64,000 nucleotides of DNA from UBA4416 sp040389965 (GTDB taxonomy: Bacteria > Bacteroidota > Bacteroidia > B-17B0 > Aurantibacillaceae), in NCBI GenBank assembly GCA_040389965.1, contig JAZJZF010000011.1:1-64000 (forward strand), given 5' to 3'. Below, one piece after another: positions 1 through 9,491 of this stretch (positions are counted from its first letter, which is position 1; each line of letters starts with the position of its first letter). The notes under the pieces are model-generated. The model was not told where the DNA came from. It searched no databases and was given only the letters and a program-made list of their open reading frames with translations. Both the position numbers and the translations under genes were made by a program.

Positions 1-1483
1 AGGTATTTAAAATATTACTTACCGTATAAATACTGGTTGCAGCAGCTGATACGGTATGGTTAGCTCCAATAAAACCATCGCTCCATACAAACACACTTCC
101 ATTACCACTTGATGATACTGCCACTGTCTGACCCGGACAAACTGTTAATGTAGAGCCTGTAACCTGCACTGTAGGCGAAGGTAAAACCGTCATGGTAAAC
201 TGGCCCGAAACAGAAGAACAATTGTTCATGGTACCCGATACGGTATAAACTGTAGTGGTAGTAGGTGTAATGGTTATACTAGCCGTGTTTGCGGAGGTGC
301 TCCATGTATAGGTTGTTGCACCTGATGCCGTTAATGTTTCCTGCACATTATCACACATACTGTTGTTACCCGAAATAGTAATAGTTGGCTTAGGTGTTAC
401 TGTAATGGCCATGGTGAGTGTAGGTGTAACAGAACAGGTATTTTGTGCATACACACTTAATGTACCGCTTTGTGCGGTGTTCGAAAAACTTAAGGTAACA
501 GCATTTCCGCTTCCGTTAATTGTTCCTCCTGCGCCGGTGTAATTCCAGTAATAAATAACATTCGTTTGCGATGAAACAGAATACGCAACATTTGTTTGCC
601 CTGCACATACCGTTGAGGTTGAGCTTATAAAAGAACCTAATGCCGTAGGCGGTGTGGTAGTTGTAACAGAAGCAGTCATGGTATGTGTACAGTTGAGTGC
701 GTCTTTTACAACCACGGTGTAGATGCCGGCAGCTAAACCCGCCACCGAACTACCATCATCAAAATCGTTGACACCATCATTGCTCCAATCATACAAAACA
801 GTTCCCGAACCACCCATAATATGAGCTTCCACATCGCCATTGGTAGCACCATTACAAATGACAGCACCATCGGCACTGGTTATAGTTAAAGGATAAAAAG
901 CCCCTGTTGAGGTAATGACCCTGAACGTTATTTCATAGGTTTGCGGGCATGAACCATCCAGTGAAGGCGCCGAATAGATAACCGATTGCACGGTTGAGGT
1001 GGTTTGCGGAACCAGGGCCACTGTCATAGAATTGGTAGCAGTAGTGCCGCTGGCTATAGGCGTAACCGACGGCGCTGTAGCATCATCGTTTTCGTAACCG
1101 CGCCAAACAATCGTAATGGCAGTTGGCACATCATTAATACAATTATAATTTCTATTGAAAAAAATACCGTTTGTTGGTGAAAAAACCGCTAAACCGGGCG
1201 TGGCTGTGTAGATAGCAAATGGCCCGTTGTTCTCATTTACTACTGCATAATTACACATTCCTATGCTTCCCGCCACCGGAGAGTTATTCGAAAAGTTAGA
1301 AGGCGAATTATCAGTTGCTTTAAACTCGAATAAAAAATCGCTGTTATCAGCTCCTCCTGCATCACAATCACTTGCACTTAATACTGCAATTTTTTCGACC
1401 TGTACTCTGATGTTTAATTGCCCAAACACACTCTGGCTAAATGCCAGTAATAACAACCCACTAATACATAATATTCTCTTCAT
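1..1483 (-). CDS. Large secreted Ig/PKD-like repeat protein, N-terminal part (runs off the left edge)
   Basis: An open frame reads leftward from an ATG at 1481-1483 to the window edge, about 494 codons with no stop. It starts with a signal peptide (MKRILCISGLLLLAFSQSVFG, cleaved near GQ). After a roughly 230-residue N-terminal region it has repeated Ig-like segments with the pattern TYTWST..TTTVYTVSG and SVFVWSDG..TSIYTVS, plus a SprB-like segment (GDVEAHIMGGSGTVLYDWSN). Such repeats are typical of Bacteroidota cell-surface or secreted proteins that end in a T9SS sorting domain; that C-terminus would lie outside the window. The exact function cannot be told. It is probably exported by the type IX system and acts at the cell surface. 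Confidence 0.85.
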   Translation of the reverse strand, partial: MKRILCISGLLLLAFSQSVFGQLNIRVQVEKIAVLSASDCDAGGADNSDFLFEFKATDNSPSNFSNNSPVAGSIGMCNYAVVNENNGPFAIYTATPGLAVFSPTNGIFFNRNYNCINDVPTAITIVWRGYENDDATAPSVTPIASGTTATNSMTVALVPQTTSTVQSVIYSAPSLDGSCPQTYEITFRVITSTGAFYPLTITSADGAVICNGATNGDVEAHIMGGSGTVLYDWSNDGVNDFDDGSSVAGLAAGIYTVVVKDALNCTHTMTASVTTTTPPTALGSFISSTSTVCAGQTNVAYSVSSQTNVIYYWNYTGAGGTINGSGNAVTLSFSNTAQSGTLSVYAQNTCSVTPTLTMAITVTPKPTITISGNNSMCDNVQETLTASGATTYTWSTSANTASITITPTTTTVYTVSGTMNNCSSVSGQFTMTVLPSPTVQVTGSTLTVCPGQTVAVSSSGNGSVFVWSDGFIGANHTVSAAATSIYTVSNILNT

Positions 1484-1510
1484 GAAACATAGTTTTATTA
1501 CCAAAAATAC

Positions 1511-1538
1511 AAAAAGCCCTTTATATAAAGGGCTTTTT
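1511..1538 (-). terminator. Rho-independent terminator
   Basis: A perfect 28-nt palindrome with arms AAAAAGCCCTTT and AAAGGGCTTTTT ends in T-runs on both strands. It sits between the end of the thioredoxin-fold gene at 1564 and the start of the next minus-strand gene at 1483, so it most likely ends transcription of the former. Confidence 0.85.
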
Positions 1539-1563
1539 GTATTATATTATCCTGAATTCTATC

Positions 1564-3081
1564 TTATTTCTTATCTGATTTATATTCTCTTTCCATATTT
1601 TTTATAATATCCTTTACCTGCTCTGTACCAATACGTTTGGCTTTTATCACCTTGTTTTTATCAAGCATATAAATAACCGGAGTTGAATAAATATCATATT
1701 TTTCTTTGATATTATTAATGTGTACGCCATCGTATACATTGATCCAGTCTAATTTATTTTCAATAATGTATTTACGCCATTTTTCGAATTCGTGCTGCGT
1801 GTAAACACTAAACACTTTTACATCGTATTTCTCATCTTTAAGATCGTGGTATTCTTTTAATAATTTAGGGATCTCTGTTTTACAGTGACCACAATCTACA
1901 TCCCAAAACACCAATATCAGGTAATCTGCTTTTACACTATATAGAGGAGCAAACACCTGTGCAAGGTTCTGAATGTTATCATAATATAATTTTGTAGCAC
2001 CCTGGCTCGTTTTAACCGAATCGAAACCCATTTTAGCAATAGATTTGTGGCCTATTGTATCTATCATTAATAAATCAGGTGCTTTATTACCGATTAATAA
2101 GGGCTTTAAGATATCGCCTCTCTCTTTAATTTTTTCTACAGTGGCATCCTCATAAATTCCTTTTGCCTGTCCCGTTCTAAAGTAAGTATCAATAATGTGT
2201 ACAAATACTTTATCAAAGCCCATTACCTTAGCCGATTCATAAGTAGGTGTAAAATAGGCCAGCAAAAATTTGTGCATCGACGAACCGATTTTTGTTTTAG
2301 CCATCATACGGTCTATTTCAACACTTACAGTATCCGGGTTTTGGATAATAATGTTATTGAAATATTTTTTTACCCTGTCAGCAAAAAATGGTGTTCTTAA
2401 GATACCATCATCCTGAAAGTTAACACCATCCCAGTAATGATCCTTATAATAGTTATAAATGTAAAGACTGTCAGGCCTTCCGTTAGAAGCTTTAGGAATA
2501 TCCTTTGCTTCTTTTTCCATTTTTAAATTAATCACATCAGCTACAAACATTCCTTTATGGCTTGCTACAAATGCTTTTTCAAAATCACTTACGGCTACAT
2601 TCAGCTGTTTCGCTTTTTCATTAATAAAAGCAGCTGAATCTTTTGAGTTCATGCCTTTGGTTTTGTTACGAATTTCACCAAACTCTTTATTTTTACCGGT
2701 AATGAATTTAATGTATCCAAAGAAATCATCATTTTCTTTAGAAGTCGGCGCTTTAAGGTTTTTAACCAGATCGGCAGTATCAGTACTAATGCTAATGTTT
2801 TGGTTTTTATCGCTGATAAAGAAATCGAAATACCTTCCTTTTTCCTGGCTCACAACGTAATACACCCCTTTTTCGAGTGTGTTCTTTCCTTTGAAAACGA
2901 CATTACCTTTCACGATTTTTTTGGAAGTGTCGGCAATATAACTTTTATCGAACTGGTAAAATGCCAGATACATAACTGTATCTTTTGCATTTTTAAAATT
3001 GACTTTGATATCGTGTCCTGTCTGAGCAGTTGCTCCTGTGATGACTGATAACAAACTAAAACCTAATAGAATTTTTTTCAT
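1564..3081 (-). CDS. TlpA-like thioredoxin-fold protein with DUF4369/DUF5106-type N-terminal regions
   Basis: This 505-residue protein has an N-terminal signal peptide (MKKILLGFSLLSVITGATAQ). A beta-rich region at about 22-110 resembles DUF4369, and a helical region at about 200-350 resembles DUF5106. The thioredoxin fold at about 350-500 carries a redox CGHC motif near residue 398 (DVDCGHCKTE) and a cis-proline loop (STPVIYML). Proteins of this build in Bacteroidota are periplasmic thiol-disulfide oxidoreductases of the TlpA/ResA class; the client is unknown. The gene stands alone, with a terminator directly downstream at 1511-1538. The family call is firm and the substrate is not inferred. 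Confidence 0.85.
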   Translation of the reverse strand: MKKILLGFSLLSVITGATAQTGHDIKVNFKNAKDTVMYLAFYQFDKSYIADTSKKIVKGNVVFKGKNTLEKGVYYVVSQEKGRYFDFFISDKNQNISISTDTADLVKNLKAPTSKENDDFFGYIKFITGKNKEFGEIRNKTKGMNSKDSAAFINEKAKQLNVAVSDFEKAFVASHKGMFVADVINLKMEKEAKDIPKASNGRPDSLYIYNYYKDHYWDGVNFQDDGILRTPFFADRVKKYFNNIIIQNPDTVSVEIDRMMAKTKIGSSMHKFLLAYFTPTYESAKVMGFDKVFVHIIDTYFRTGQAKGIYEDATVEKIKERGDILKPLLIGNKAPDLLMIDTIGHKSIAKMGFDSVKTSQGATKLYYDNIQNLAQVFAPLYSVKADYLILVFWDVDCGHCKTEIPKLLKEYHDLKDEKYDVKVFSVYTQHEFEKWRKYIIENKLDWINVYDGVHINNIKEKYDIYSTPVIYMLDKNKVIKAKRIGTEQVKDIIKNMEREYKSDKK

Positions 3082-3238
3082 AGGATCTCGGGGATAAAAT
3101 GGTAGTCAAAAATAATGATTTAATTGAATTATTATGAATCCAAATTTAATTCCAATAAACGGTCGCATATAACTAAAATTTGTTAAATGAGTAAAGCCGT
3201 TCATGTTGCCGGTAAACAGCTTATAGGAAGGCGCAAGC

Positions 3239-5551
3239 TTAATCAATTGATTTTTTATTGTAAATGGTATAACCAAAATGAAAGAAGAAAGAGAAACTAT
3301 TCTCATTTTTATCATAATAATTAACCCCTATACTGAGCGGCCCTATAGGCGAATGATATATCAGGGCTCCCATTCCTAAGATATGCCTGTATAAAAACGC
3401 CGTACTATAATCAGCCGTATTATCCGGCTTTTTAATAATAGAATAAACAGGTTGAAAGATATAGCCTTCAAAACGAACATCGAAGTTCTTATAAGGTGTG
3501 GCAATAGCTTTAAGCCCGCCCGCTAAATACTGATGTGCCCTGTAATCAGCTATAAACAAGGTCTGACTTTCAGGAATGGGATTAAACGATGGTGCTGATA
3601 AAACCGAGGCTGTATAATTCCTGAAAAAATCCTGCGACGAATACACGGCCTCTCCAAAAACGCCTATTTTAAAATATTTTATAGGCCTGATATACTTGTC
3701 AATTGTCAGCTTTAAATTAAACCAGTTATGAGAAGGTGTATTGGCATATTTTGTACGATCGGTGGCTGTACTCCCCGGATAATAGCTTTCTTCGCCGTTT
3801 ACATATTTAGCACGTATCTGGAGCCTGGTACCTTCAGTAGCATATTGTTTTCGATTGAGTGTATTTATTTCATAAGATACCTGTCCATAATAAAAATCAA
3901 AAATGCTCAAATCGCTGGTATCTTTTCTGGTAAAATTATCTGTTTGGTAATACCTGTTTTTCCATTCGCTGCCACCACCTGTAACTACTATTTTACTGAT
4001 ATTACCTACAGGGAGCCCTACATTAAGCTCGCCAAACAGATCTTCCTGAACCAGGTAGGCAGGCTTTTCAAAATCATAAAATAAAGCACTACTCCGGTAA
4101 TAATCCCAGCGCGAAATCGTAAATGAAGGCTCAATATAAAACGGGATTTTGGTAGGAAACTCGAACCTTAATTTAGTCAGGGAACTGGAGTTTAGTTTTC
4201 CCAGGTATCCATTGGCATAAGCCGTAAAGCCTATTTTGCCGATGTGATTGTACTGCAAAGCCATAAAGAAATTACTGATAGGCCTGTTCGAGAGATTTCC
4301 TCCCAGATCAAAGAACAAATGTTTTTCTTTTTTTGCGTTCAGCGTCAACGTATACTTCCCGCTTGAATCCTGCTTACTGATGGGATACGCCGATTTGATT
4401 TTTTCATCGGTCATCATCCTGAAATACTGTTTTTTTACTTCCTTTAAGGTTAGCGTATCACGCTTCCCGACAATACTTTTATAAATAAATTTTTTAAGCT
4501 TAGGATCATTGGCATTTACAACCACATGATCATATATTATTTTTTCGTTTCGTGCCCGTTGACGGAAATTGTTTCTTTTTTTGGTCAGGTCATCCGCGTT
4601 CAGGTAACTCTGCACCTGAGCTTTTATTTTCGGCATTTCGCGCATCGTAGCCACATAACCGCTATCTATAAGACGCTGCACATTATCGAAATTAAAAATG
4701 CTGACATCGGCCCAGGGCTCAATAATGATATTGTTTTCGCAAACGGGATTAAAATTACTTTTGCTCATGAACATATTACGTAGCTGCAAAAATAAATTGT
4801 CGTCGCTGGGCAGGGGCGTATTCTCTGAAACGGCGCTTCCTATAATAAAATCGGGATACAGCTCGTCGTACATGACATTAGAAGGGAAATTATTGTAAAG
4901 TCCGCCATCAAACAACAACGTACTGTCAATATAGATAGGCCTCAGGTACAAAGGATAGCTCATAGAAGCCCTGATAGCAGAAGGAAGATCGCCTTTACGG
5001 AATACCACACTTTTCTTTTTCTCAATATCAGAGGCCACACAACGAAAAGGGATCATTAGGCTGTCAAAATTATAGTGAGAAGCAGCATTAGCGGAGGCAA
5101 AGGTTTCCATTAAATAAAAATCAATAGGTACCGAATTGATCCAATTGGTAGGCAAATTAGTGAGGAAAGCATTGTTAAGATTGAGTTTAAGCCTGATCCA
5201 GGAAGCATAATCATCCCTTTTATGGATATAATACCCAAACTTAGGCGACATTTCGCCCCTGGTAAGGTTCGCAAATGCCTCATCTTTTACCATTTTCTCT
5301 ATTTCAACAGGCGAATAACCCGATGCGTAAAGCCCACCGATGACACTTCCTATGGAGGTTCCTGAAATGCAGTTAACAGGTATGTTATTTTCCTCGAGCG
5401 CCTTTAAAACCCCTATGTGTGCTATTCCGCTTGCACCACCGCCACTAAGAACAACACCCACTTTTTGGGCTTTTAATATACACGCATTAAGTATTAAGCC
5501 TATCAAAAAAATGGAGTACGATCGTTGTTTTATAGCTTGGTGTAATTTCAC
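3239..5551 (-). CDS. Patatin-like phospholipase fused to an outer-membrane beta-barrel domain
   Basis: This 770-residue protein has a signal peptide followed by a patatin domain at about 30-330. Visible motifs are the oxyanion loop GGGASG, the nucleophile elbow GTSIG and the catalytic DGG (LLFDGGLYNN). The rest resembles a bacterial surface antigen/Omp85-type beta-barrel with many alternating aromatic strands and a terminal strand of the type GPLSIGVNYYDKN...FHFGY. By family knowledge this is a lipolytic enzyme attached to the outer membrane, similar in architecture to the type Vd patatin autotransporters. It is a single gene, divergent from the permease at 5669. The exact lipid substrate is unknown. 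Confidence 0.88.
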   Translation of the reverse strand: MKLHQAIKQRSYSIFLIGLILNACILKAQKVGVVLSGGGASGIAHIGVLKALEENNIPVNCISGTSIGSVIGGLYASGYSPVEIEKMVKDEAFANLTRGEMSPKFGYYIHKRDDYASWIRLKLNLNNAFLTNLPTNWINSVPIDFYLMETFASANAASHYNFDSLMIPFRCVASDIEKKKSVVFRKGDLPSAIRASMSYPLYLRPIYIDSTLLFDGGLYNNFPSNVMYDELYPDFIIGSAVSENTPLPSDDNLFLQLRNMFMSKSNFNPVCENNIIIEPWADVSIFNFDNVQRLIDSGYVATMREMPKIKAQVQSYLNADDLTKKRNNFRQRARNEKIIYDHVVVNANDPKLKKFIYKSIVGKRDTLTLKEVKKQYFRMMTDEKIKSAYPISKQDSSGKYTLTLNAKKEKHLFFDLGGNLSNRPISNFFMALQYNHIGKIGFTAYANGYLGKLNSSSLTKLRFEFPTKIPFYIEPSFTISRWDYYRSSALFYDFEKPAYLVQEDLFGELNVGLPVGNISKIVVTGGGSEWKNRYYQTDNFTRKDTSDLSIFDFYYGQVSYEINTLNRKQYATEGTRLQIRAKYVNGEESYYPGSTATDRTKYANTPSHNWFNLKLTIDKYIRPIKYFKIGVFGEAVYSSQDFFRNYTASVLSAPSFNPIPESQTLFIADYRAHQYLAGGLKAIATPYKNFDVRFEGYIFQPVYSIIKKPDNTADYSTAFLYRHILGMGALIYHSPIGPLSIGVNYYDKNENSFSFFFHFGYTIYNKKSID

Positions 5552-5668
5552 AGGTAACGCAAATTTACCTAAAATTTTAATGCTTAATATCTATTCGATT
5601 TTCGCCCAAAATATTTTATTTCCTGAATAATTTTATTTACTTAGCAGATTATAGAAGTAATTTAGAGC

Positions 5669-6745
5669 GTGATTAAATATATTACTAAAAAAGTATTGTA
5701 CGGTATTCTGGTTTTATACGGAGTGATTACGGTCATATTTTTTTTATTTAATGTATTACCCGGCGACCCCGCCACTATTATGCTCGGGCAAAGAGCCAAC
5801 AAAGATGCCGTTGAGGCCATTCACAAGGATTTAGGCACCGATAGACCAATTTTGGAGCAATATGCCATGTATTTGAACGATCTTTCGCCCATTTCTGTCC
5901 ATAATTACAAAAACGATAATAGCCACTGGTATTTAAGCCCCGAGAAATACTCCTGGCAGTCGTTATTTACCATAGGAGATAATAAGGTGGTAGTAGTTAA
6001 ATTCCCCTTTTTAAGGCGTTCCTACATCACTAAACGTAAAGTATCTGATATTATTGAGGAAACACTGCCCGAAACCGCAGTCCTTGCCTTTTCATCTATT
6101 TGTATTGCCTCCCTTATCGGGATCTTTCTGGGAATTATCAGTGCTATTAAACGTAATAGCTTTTACGACAGAATGTCGCTGGTGTTAGCGGTATTGGGTA
6201 TGGCGGCACCTTCCTTTTTTGTGGGCCTTATCATTGCCTGGTTGTTTGGCTATGTACTGGCTGATTACACAGGATTATCGCCCACAGGCAGTTTATACGA
6301 CATAGACGTTTGGGACGGAGAAAAATTAAAATTAAAAAACCTTATACTTCCTTCCATTACTTTGGGAATTAGACCTTTAGCTATTGTGGTGCAGTTAATG
6401 CGCAGCTCCTTGCTGGATGTTATGGGGCAGGATTACATAAGAACAGCCAAAGCAAAGGGCTTACCTATGTATAGTGTAATTATAAAGCATGCCCTGAAAA
6501 ATGCGTTAAACCCTGTTGTAACGGCTATTTCGGGATGGTTTGCAGGCCTAATGGCAGGAGCAGTATTTGTGGAATACATTTTTAGCTGGAAAGGAATCGG
6601 TTATGAAGTATTTGAGGCGTTAACCAAAAACGATTTACCGGTAGTAATGGGCGCAACCCTTATTTTTGCCACTATATTTGTAGTCATTAATATTTTTGTA
6701 GACATAGCCTATGGTATATTAGATCCAAGGGTAAGAGTAAAATAA
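5669..6745 (+). CDS. ABC transporter permease, DppB/OppB family
   Basis: The 358-residue membrane protein begins at a GTG; the next residues form the first transmembrane helix and a typical LPGDPATIM segment of peptide permeases. Five further hydrophobic helices follow. The cytoplasmic EAA-type loop (RTAKAKGLPMYSVIIKHAL) that docks the ATPase is present. The family imports peptides or nickel with a DppC partner, two ATPases and a binding protein, none of which is in this window. The stop codon overlaps the tpiA start (TAATG), so the two are co-transcribed. An insert of about 50 residues after the first helix is longer than in E. coli DppB. Confidence 0.88.
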   Translation: MIKYITKKVLYGILVLYGVITVIFFLFNVLPGDPATIMLGQRANKDAVEAIHKDLGTDRPILEQYAMYLNDLSPISVHNYKNDNSHWYLSPEKYSWQSLFTIGDNKVVVVKFPFLRRSYITKRKVSDIIEETLPETAVLAFSSICIASLIGIFLGIISAIKRNSFYDRMSLVLAVLGMAAPSFFVGLIIAWLFGYVLADYTGLSPTGSLYDIDVWDGEKLKLKNLILPSITLGIRPLAIVVQLMRSSLLDVMGQDYIRTAKAKGLPMYSVIIKHALKNALNPVVTAISGWFAGLMAGAVFVEYIFSWKGIGYEVFEALTKNDLPVVMGATLIFATIFVVINIFVDIAYGILDPRVRVK

Positions 6746-7503
6746 TGAGCAGAAAAAAAATTGTTGCAGGAAACTGGAAAATGAATAAATCGCTACAGGA
6801 AGCTAAAACCCTTGTAGAAAACATTACAGAACAGGTAAATGAATTTGATGAGGTGATCAAGATCATTATACCCCCCTTCCCTTATTTAGAAAGTGTACAG
6901 AGCCGTATAACAGGCAAAGCTAATTTTCACATGGGCGCTCAAAACTGCCATACACATGCCGGTGGTGCCTACACAGGCGAGGTAAGTGCCGCTATACTTG
7001 CCTCAGTTGGATGTGAGTATGTTATTATTGGCCATAGCGAAAGAAGAGAATACTTTAAAGAGAAAGACGCCGATTTTATCCTGAAACTAAAAGAAGCCCT
7101 TAAACACAAATTACGCCCCATATTCTGTATCGGAGAAACAATTCACGAACGCAAAACCGACAATCATTTTAAGGTAGTTACCCAACAGCTTACCGATGTG
7201 CTAAAAGCATTTTCGTTAGAAGAATTTTCACAGTTTATTCTTGCCTACGAGCCCGTTTGGGCTATTGGTACAGGCGAAACAGCTACAGCAAAACAAGCTC
7301 AGGAAATGCACGCTTTTATAAGAGGTATTATTGCCGATATTTACGATTCGGGGGTTGCCGGCGACGTTTGTATTTTATACGGAGGAAGCTGTAACCCTCA
7401 AAACGCGCAGGAATTATTTGCCTGTAAAGACGTTGACGGAGGCCTGATAGGAGGCGCTTCTTTAAATGCAGACGATTTCTGCAAGATCATTTTTTCTTTT
7501 TAA
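6745..7503 (+). CDS. tpiA: Triosephosphate isomerase
   Basis: This 252-residue cytoplasmic TIM-barrel interconverts dihydroxyacetone phosphate and glyceraldehyde 3-phosphate in glycolysis. The catalytic residues are all present: Lys12 in GNWKMN, the His of IIGHSERR, and the Glu of AYEPVWAIGTG. The phosphate-binding YGGS and GGLIGGASL loops are at the C-terminus. Length matches the family. Its ATG overlaps the stop of the upstream permease by one base, so it is probably expressed from the same message. Confidence 0.97.
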   Translation: MSRKKIVAGNWKMNKSLQEAKTLVENITEQVNEFDEVIKIIIPPFPYLESVQSRITGKANFHMGAQNCHTHAGGAYTGEVSAAILASVGCEYVIIGHSERREYFKEKDADFILKLKEALKHKLRPIFCIGETIHERKTDNHFKVVTQQLTDVLKAFSLEEFSQFILAYEPVWAIGTGETATAKQAQEMHAFIRGIIADIYDSGVAGDVCILYGGSCNPQNAQELFACKDVDGGLIGGASLNADDFCKIIFSF

Positions 7504-7570
7504 AAAAAGATACGGATTCCTACAAGTATACAAATCGGAGCTAATCAAACACGGATTTGTATATTCGTAC

Positions 7571-7578
7571 TAAATTTG
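7571..7578 (+). promoter_or_regulatory. -7 promoter element (TAAATTTG) of prmA
   Basis: TAAATTTG fits the Bacteroidota -7 consensus TAnnTTTG and ends 10 bp before the prmA ATG, implying a very short leader. No clear -33 TTTG was found at the usual distance. Confidence 0.5.
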
Positions 7579-7588
7579 CCTTATAAAA

Positions 7589-8413
7589 ATGGACTACATT
7601 CAATATACTTTTACAGTTAACCCTCCCGAACCCGGTTCAGATATTTTAATTGCCTTACTGGCAGACCTTGGTTTCGAAAGTTTTTCAACTACCGATACAG
7701 GCTTTGAAGCCTATATACAGGAGGAGTTTGATAACGAATCGGATATTAAATTATTGAGCTTCGATGATTTTACATTCTCTTATGAGCGTGTTATCATTCC
7801 TAAAACAAACTGGAACGAGGAGTGGGAAAAAAATTTCGACCCCGTGTATGTAGATGATTTGGTATGCATCAGGGCACATTTCCATCCAAAATCGCCTACA
7901 GCAAAACACGATATTATTATTACACCAAAAATGAGTTTTGGTACCGGCCATCACGATACTACCTGGCTGGTAAGCAAGACTATGTTTGAACTTGATTTCA
8001 AAGATAAAACTGTTTTAGACATGGGCTGTGGCACAGGAATACTGGCCATTTTAGCAAAACAGCTGGGTGCAACAAAAGTACTGGGCATTGATATTGACGA
8101 TTGGAGCATTGAAAATTCTGTTGAAAATGCAGGCATAAACCATGTACCCGATATTAAATTCACAAGAGGAGACGCTACACTTCTTAAAGACCCTGGCGTA
8201 TTTGATATGATTCTTGCCAACATTAATAAAAATGTGCTAAAAAAAGATATGGCATCTTATTACCACTCTTTGAAAAAAGAAGGCTACTTATTACTCAGCG
8301 GTTTTTTTACAGCCGATGTAGAAGAGCTTAAACAACTGGCTATTAGCCTTGGCTTTACGTTTGAAAACAATTACAACAAAAACGAATGGGCCGTTATTAA
8401 ATTAAAAAAATAA
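7589..8413 (+). CDS. prmA: Ribosomal protein L11 methyltransferase
   Basis: This 274-residue SAM-dependent enzyme trimethylates ribosomal protein L11. It has the family's N-terminal substrate-recruitment domain (about 1-100), then the signature MSFGTGHH and the Rossmann motif I (LDMGCGTGILAI). Later motifs are GIDIDDWSIEN and the catalytic-region ILANINKNVL. Length and motif order match PrmA from Bacteroidota. It lies 85 bp after tpiA with its own TAAATTTG promoter element and precedes a thioredoxin-like gene by 22 bp. Confidence 0.96.
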   Translation: MDYIQYTFTVNPPEPGSDILIALLADLGFESFSTTDTGFEAYIQEEFDNESDIKLLSFDDFTFSYERVIIPKTNWNEEWEKNFDPVYVDDLVCIRAHFHPKSPTAKHDIIITPKMSFGTGHHDTTWLVSKTMFELDFKDKTVLDMGCGTGILAILAKQLGATKVLGIDIDDWSIENSVENAGINHVPDIKFTRGDATLLKDPGVFDMILANINKNVLKKDMASYYHSLKKEGYLLLSGFFTADVEELKQLAISLGFTFENNYNKNEWAVIKLKK

Positions 8414-8435
8414 ATCTTTAACACGATCATTACTC

Positions 8436-8900
8436 ATGAAAAAACATTTTAAACTGGCTGTAAGTATTGCAAGTATTGCTATCTTATCCGTTATAGGATT
8501 CTCTTTTAAAGACCAGGTCGAATCCATACAAAAAATAGATTATTATGCCGACGCTAAAAATTCTAATAAGCTTTTAGAAATTATAAAAGCAGAGCTTTTG
8601 AAAAAGAGAAAACCGGTGGTTTATTTTTATGCTACCTGGTGCGGGCCTTGCAAGCAATTTAAAAATTCGCTGACCGATCCTTTAATGATCGATGCCCTGA
8701 ATGGAACTACTCTTATTATGATTGATGCGGACATAGATGCCACCAAAGAAAAAATTGGTGATAAATACCATGTATCAGCCTACCCTGCTTACTTACGCCT
8801 AAATGAAAAGGGAGAACTTTTAAAGAAAACGGATGGCGGAGCCTGGGACGAGAACATTCCAAAAAATATGGCACCGGTTCTGAAAGGCTTTCTAAAATAA
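8436..8900 (+). CDS. Thioredoxin-fold protein, membrane-anchored or periplasmic
   Basis: The 154-residue product starts with an uncleaved anchor or signal peptide (MKKHFKLAVSIASIAILSVIG). A thioredoxin domain follows with YATWCGPCKQF as the CxxC active site and a cis-proline region (VSAYPAYLRL). It resembles the thioredoxin_7/DsbD C-terminal type and would act in the periplasm in thiol reduction. It lies 22 bp after prmA and is probably co-transcribed. The partner is unknown. Confidence 0.85.
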   Translation: MKKHFKLAVSIASIAILSVIGFSFKDQVESIQKIDYYADAKNSNKLLEIIKAELLKKRKPVVYFYATWCGPCKQFKNSLTDPLMIDALNGTTLIMIDADIDATKEKIGDKYHVSAYPAYLRLNEKGELLKKTDGGAWDENIPKNMAPVLKGFLK

Positions 8901-8981
8901 ACAAGCTGTTATTAATTTAGAAAAAATTTCCAACCAACGGCAGCTCAAATTCATTTAATTTTGCTTTAAAATTATTGCTCC

Positions 8982-9491
8982 ATGCAACCATCATTTCATG
9001 AAATACAAAAATTTAATAAATGGTGGCATTATCTTATTGCAGGCATTCCTGTTCTTTTAACAGGCGGCATAGCGCTCCTGACCTCACTTAATATCCTTCA
9101 TTCAAAAAATGGAGAAAATCCTTTATCGTTCCTGATCTTGCCATTAGGCTTTACCCTCCTTATTTTTATATGGTTTGTTCTGTTAAGATTAAAAACCACT
9201 ATTAATGCCGAAGGGATTACTGTACAATTTGCAGGAATTCCTTTTTGCAAAAGAGTGATTGGGTGGAATGATCTAAAATCAATTTCCCTTACGACTTATT
9301 CTCCTCTAAGCGATTATGGCGGCTGGGGTGTTCGCTATAGTATGTCTGGAAACGGCTGGTGTTACAATGTTTCAGGAGATTCCGGAATTAAGATCATTTA
9401 CAAAAACGAAAAACCTTTTTTAATTGGAACACAACAGGCAGAAGAAGCAAAAAAAATTATTGATCATTATTTTAAAACGCATTCATTGTGA
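8982..9491 (+). CDS. Two-helix membrane protein with a PH-like domain, unknown function
   Basis: The 169-residue protein has two transmembrane helices at about 18-38 and 50-68. A beta-rich cytoplasmic part follows (INAEGITVQF..RVIGWNDLKSIS) whose pattern resembles bacterial PH-like (bPH) domains. A TAATTTTG -7 element lies at 8956-8963, 18 bp upstream of the ATG. The gene overlaps the following FAD oxidase by 4 bases (GTGA), implying translational coupling. I do not recognise a specific function. Confidence 0.75.
   Translation: MQPSFHEIQKFNKWWHYLIAGIPVLLTGGIALLTSLNILHSKNGENPLSFLILPLGFTLLIFIWFVLLRLKTTINAEGITVQFAGIPFCKRVIGWNDLKSISLTTYSPLSDYGGWGVRYSMSGNGWCYNVSGDSGIKIIYKNEKPFLIGTQQAEEAKKIIDHYFKTHSL

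Noticed and set aside
3106..3315. 69-codon minus-strand ORF ending like a beta-barrel strand
   Set aside because: It overlaps the end of the patatin gene in another frame and lacks a signal peptide; a decayed barrel end cannot be excluded but is not supported.
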